Positions 62,803 to 64,000 of a stretch of 64,000 bases of DNA are shown here, in pieces. This stretch comes from Roseicyclus persicicus (lineage in GTDB: Bacteria; Pseudomonadota; Alphaproteobacteria; Rhodobacterales; Rhodobacteraceae). Position 1 is the first letter of the stretch. Every line of letters starts with the position of its first letter. A program made the translations under genes and the position numbers. The DNA is taken from contig NZ_JAAZQQ010000001.1 in the NCBI RefSeq assembly GCF_012395815.1, positions 372,001-436,000 on the forward strand, read 5' to 3'. The notes beneath the pieces are model-generated. The model did not search any database. It was not told the origin of the DNA and saw nothing but the letters and a program-made list of their open reading frames with translations.

Positions 62803-64000
62803 ATGACCGGTCCGGTAGGTGAGCCGAGCTTCCGACAGTCCGTCGACCTGATGTTCAACCGCGCGGCGGCGCTGATGCAGCTGCCGCCCGGGCTGGAGGA
62901 AAAGATCCGGGTCTGCAACTCGACCTACACGGTGCGCTTCGGCGTCCGGCTCCGGGGCGAGATCCACACCTTCACCGGCTACCGCTCGGTCCATTCCGAG
63001 CACATGGAGCCGGTCAAGGGCGGCATCCGCTACGCCCCCACCGTGAACCAGGACGAGGTCGAGGCGCTGGCCGCGCTGATGACCTACAAGTGCGCGCTGG
63101 TCGAGGCGCCCTTCGGCGGCTCCAAGGGGGGGCTGTGCATCGACCCGCGCCAGTACGACGCCGACGAGATCGAGAAGATCACCCGCCGCTTCGCCTACGA
63201 GCTGATCAAGCGCGACATGATCAACCCCGCCCAGAACGTGCCCGCCCCCGACATGGGCACCGGCGAGCGCGAGATGGCGATCATCGCCGACCAGTACGCC
63301 CGGATGAACACGACCGACATCAACGCGCGGGCCTGCGTCACCGGCAAGCCGCCCCATGCCGGCGGCATCCAGGGCCGCGTGGAGGCGACGGGGCGCGGCG
63401 TGCAATACGCGCTGCAGGAGTTCTTCCGCCACCCCGAGGACGTCCGCGCCGCGAACCTGTCGGGCAAGCTCGACGGCAAGCGGGTGATCGTGCAGGGGCT
63501 GGGCAACGTGGGCTACCACGCGGCCCTGTTCCTGAGCACCGAGGACGGCTGCCGCGTGACCCACGTGATCGAGCGCGACGGCGCGGTCGAGAACCCCGCC
63601 GGCCTCGACATCCCCGCGCTGCGCGACTGGATCGTGGGCCATGGCGGGGTCAAGGGCTTCCCGGGCGGCACCTACCACGAGGCCGGCGCCAAGGTGCTGG
63701 AGGCCGAGTGCGACATCCTGATCCCGGCGGCGCTGGAAGGGGTGATCAACATGCACAACGCCCACGCCATCCAGGCGCCCCTGATCATCGAGGCCGCGAA
63801 CGGCCCGATCACGGCGGGCGCCGACGACGTGCTGCGCCACAAGGGGACGGTCATCATTCCCGACCTCTACGCCAACGCGGGCGGGGTCACGGTGTCCTAC
63901 TTCGAATGGGTCAAGAACCTGTCCCACATCCGCTTCGGCCGGATGCAGCGAAGGCAGGAGGAAGCGCGCCACCAGCTTCTGGTCGACGAGCTGGAGCGGC
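62803..64000 (+). CDS. Glu/Leu/Phe/Val dehydrogenase family protein (glutamate dehydrogenase, 3' end cut by window edge)
   Basis: 399 codons are visible of a likely ~475-residue enzyme. The substrate lysine region MEPVKGGIRYAPTVNQDEVE (about 67-86) and MTYKCALVEAPFGGSKGG (about 93-110, catalytic-type lysine in GGSKGG) are glutamate-dehydrogenase signatures; the NAD(P)-binding loop is VIVQGLGNVGYHAALFL (about 228-244), and the nucleotide-domain end is ANAGGVTVSYFEWVKN. It interconverts glutamate and 2-oxoglutarate plus ammonia. GGGGAGGAAACGCCA precedes ATG 62803. It diverges from the tad-like operon across 254 bp. Confidence 0.95.
   Translation, partial: MTGPVGEPSFRQSVDLMFNRAAALMQLPPGLEEKIRVCNSTYTVRFGVRLRGEIHTFTGYRSVHSEHMEPVKGGIRYAPTVNQDEVEALAALMTYKCALVEAPFGGSKGGLCIDPRQYDADEIEKITRRFAYELIKRDMINPAQNVPAPDMGTGEREMAIIADQYARMNTTDINARACVTGKPPHAGGIQGRVEATGRGVQYALQEFFRHPEDVRAANLSGKLDGKRVIVQGLGNVGYHAALFLSTEDGCRVTHVIERDGAVENPAGLDIPALRDWIVGHGGVKGFPGGTYHEAGAKVLEAECDILIPAALEGVINMHNAHAIQAPLIIEAANGPITAGADDVLRHKGTVIIPDLYANAGGVTVSYFEWVKNLSHIRFGRMQRRQEEARHQLLVDELER

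Noticed and set aside
62449-63972. Minus-strand open frame covering the start of the glutamate dehydrogenase gene
   Set aside because: The plus strand has a clear GDH with good ribosome-binding site; the minus frame is motif-free.

Overview
The window is about 70% G+C, gene-dense chromosomal DNA of an alphaproteobacterium, almost certainly order Rhodobacterales (Rhodobacteraceae/Paracoccaceae). This rests on protein families and neighbourhoods: selD fused to an N-terminal FAD/NAD domain, a TauE/SafE exporter paired with a TIGR02186 protein, a soxBDAG sarcosine oxidase operon, TadE/TadG-type genes, a dnaG-rpoD pair without rpsU, ycjX with a TIGR01620 partner, and a recurring intergenic element (G-rich hairpin followed by GGAGTATTTGG..AAAGATG). 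No genus is assigned. No prophage, insertion sequence, CRISPR array, rRNA or tRNA gene was seen. At this base composition long antisense open frames are common, so genes were chosen by family resemblance, start context and spacing.

Layout. 1-2.3 kb: BMP-type ABC uptake (ATPase cut by the window edge, plus binding protein). 2.4-5.1 kb: usp, DUF2267, nfuA, tsaB, rimI, leftward. 5.2-8 kb: YCII protein, secreted protein, branched-chain aminotransferase, small ORF, VOC enzyme. 8.1-14.9 kb, rightward: flavoprotein dehydrogenase, small membrane protein, CreD, ornithine decarboxylase-like enzyme behind a long leader, TauE/SafE and TIGR02186. 15-18.5 kb, leftward: SDR, RecD-like helicase, LldD. 18.7-26.5 kb: aminotransferases, DUF305, YgfZ, a low-GC lipoprotein, a coupled GST/DUF3253/MGMT operon and aconitase X. 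26.5-36.8 kb: ileS, FAD monooxygenase, DMT transporter, the ycjX/TIGR01620/cNMP-FAD-oxidoreductase operon and truA. 36.9-49.4 kb: DUF2235, orphan CoxL, a second fold-III decarboxylase with divergent Lrp regulator, selD, hrpB, meaB, radC, an HlyU-like protein and a small membrane protein. 49.5-54.6 kb: rpoD, dnaG and, divergently, two small membrane proteins sharing a C-terminal domain. 54.6-59.6 kb: soxBDAG. 59.7-64 kb: two TadE-like genes, a TadG/VWA gene, and a glutamate dehydrogenase running off the end.

Most genes are housekeeping or central nitrogen/one-carbon metabolism (sarcosine oxidation, several aminotransferases, glutamate dehydrogenase, ornithine decarboxylation). The observations most worth following are: the two adjacent proteins at 53.7-54.6 kb that share an ungapped 45-residue C-terminal domain on different membrane anchors, one of them prepilin-like; tsaB, whose conserved N-terminus has no ATG, GTG or TTG start; an insertion in the IleS editing domain with foreign-looking codon use; three tandem perfect 20-bp palindromes between lldD and the helicase gene; and a cyclic-nucleotide-binding FAD oxidoreductase lacking a redox CxxC, translationally linked to ycjX/TIGR01620.
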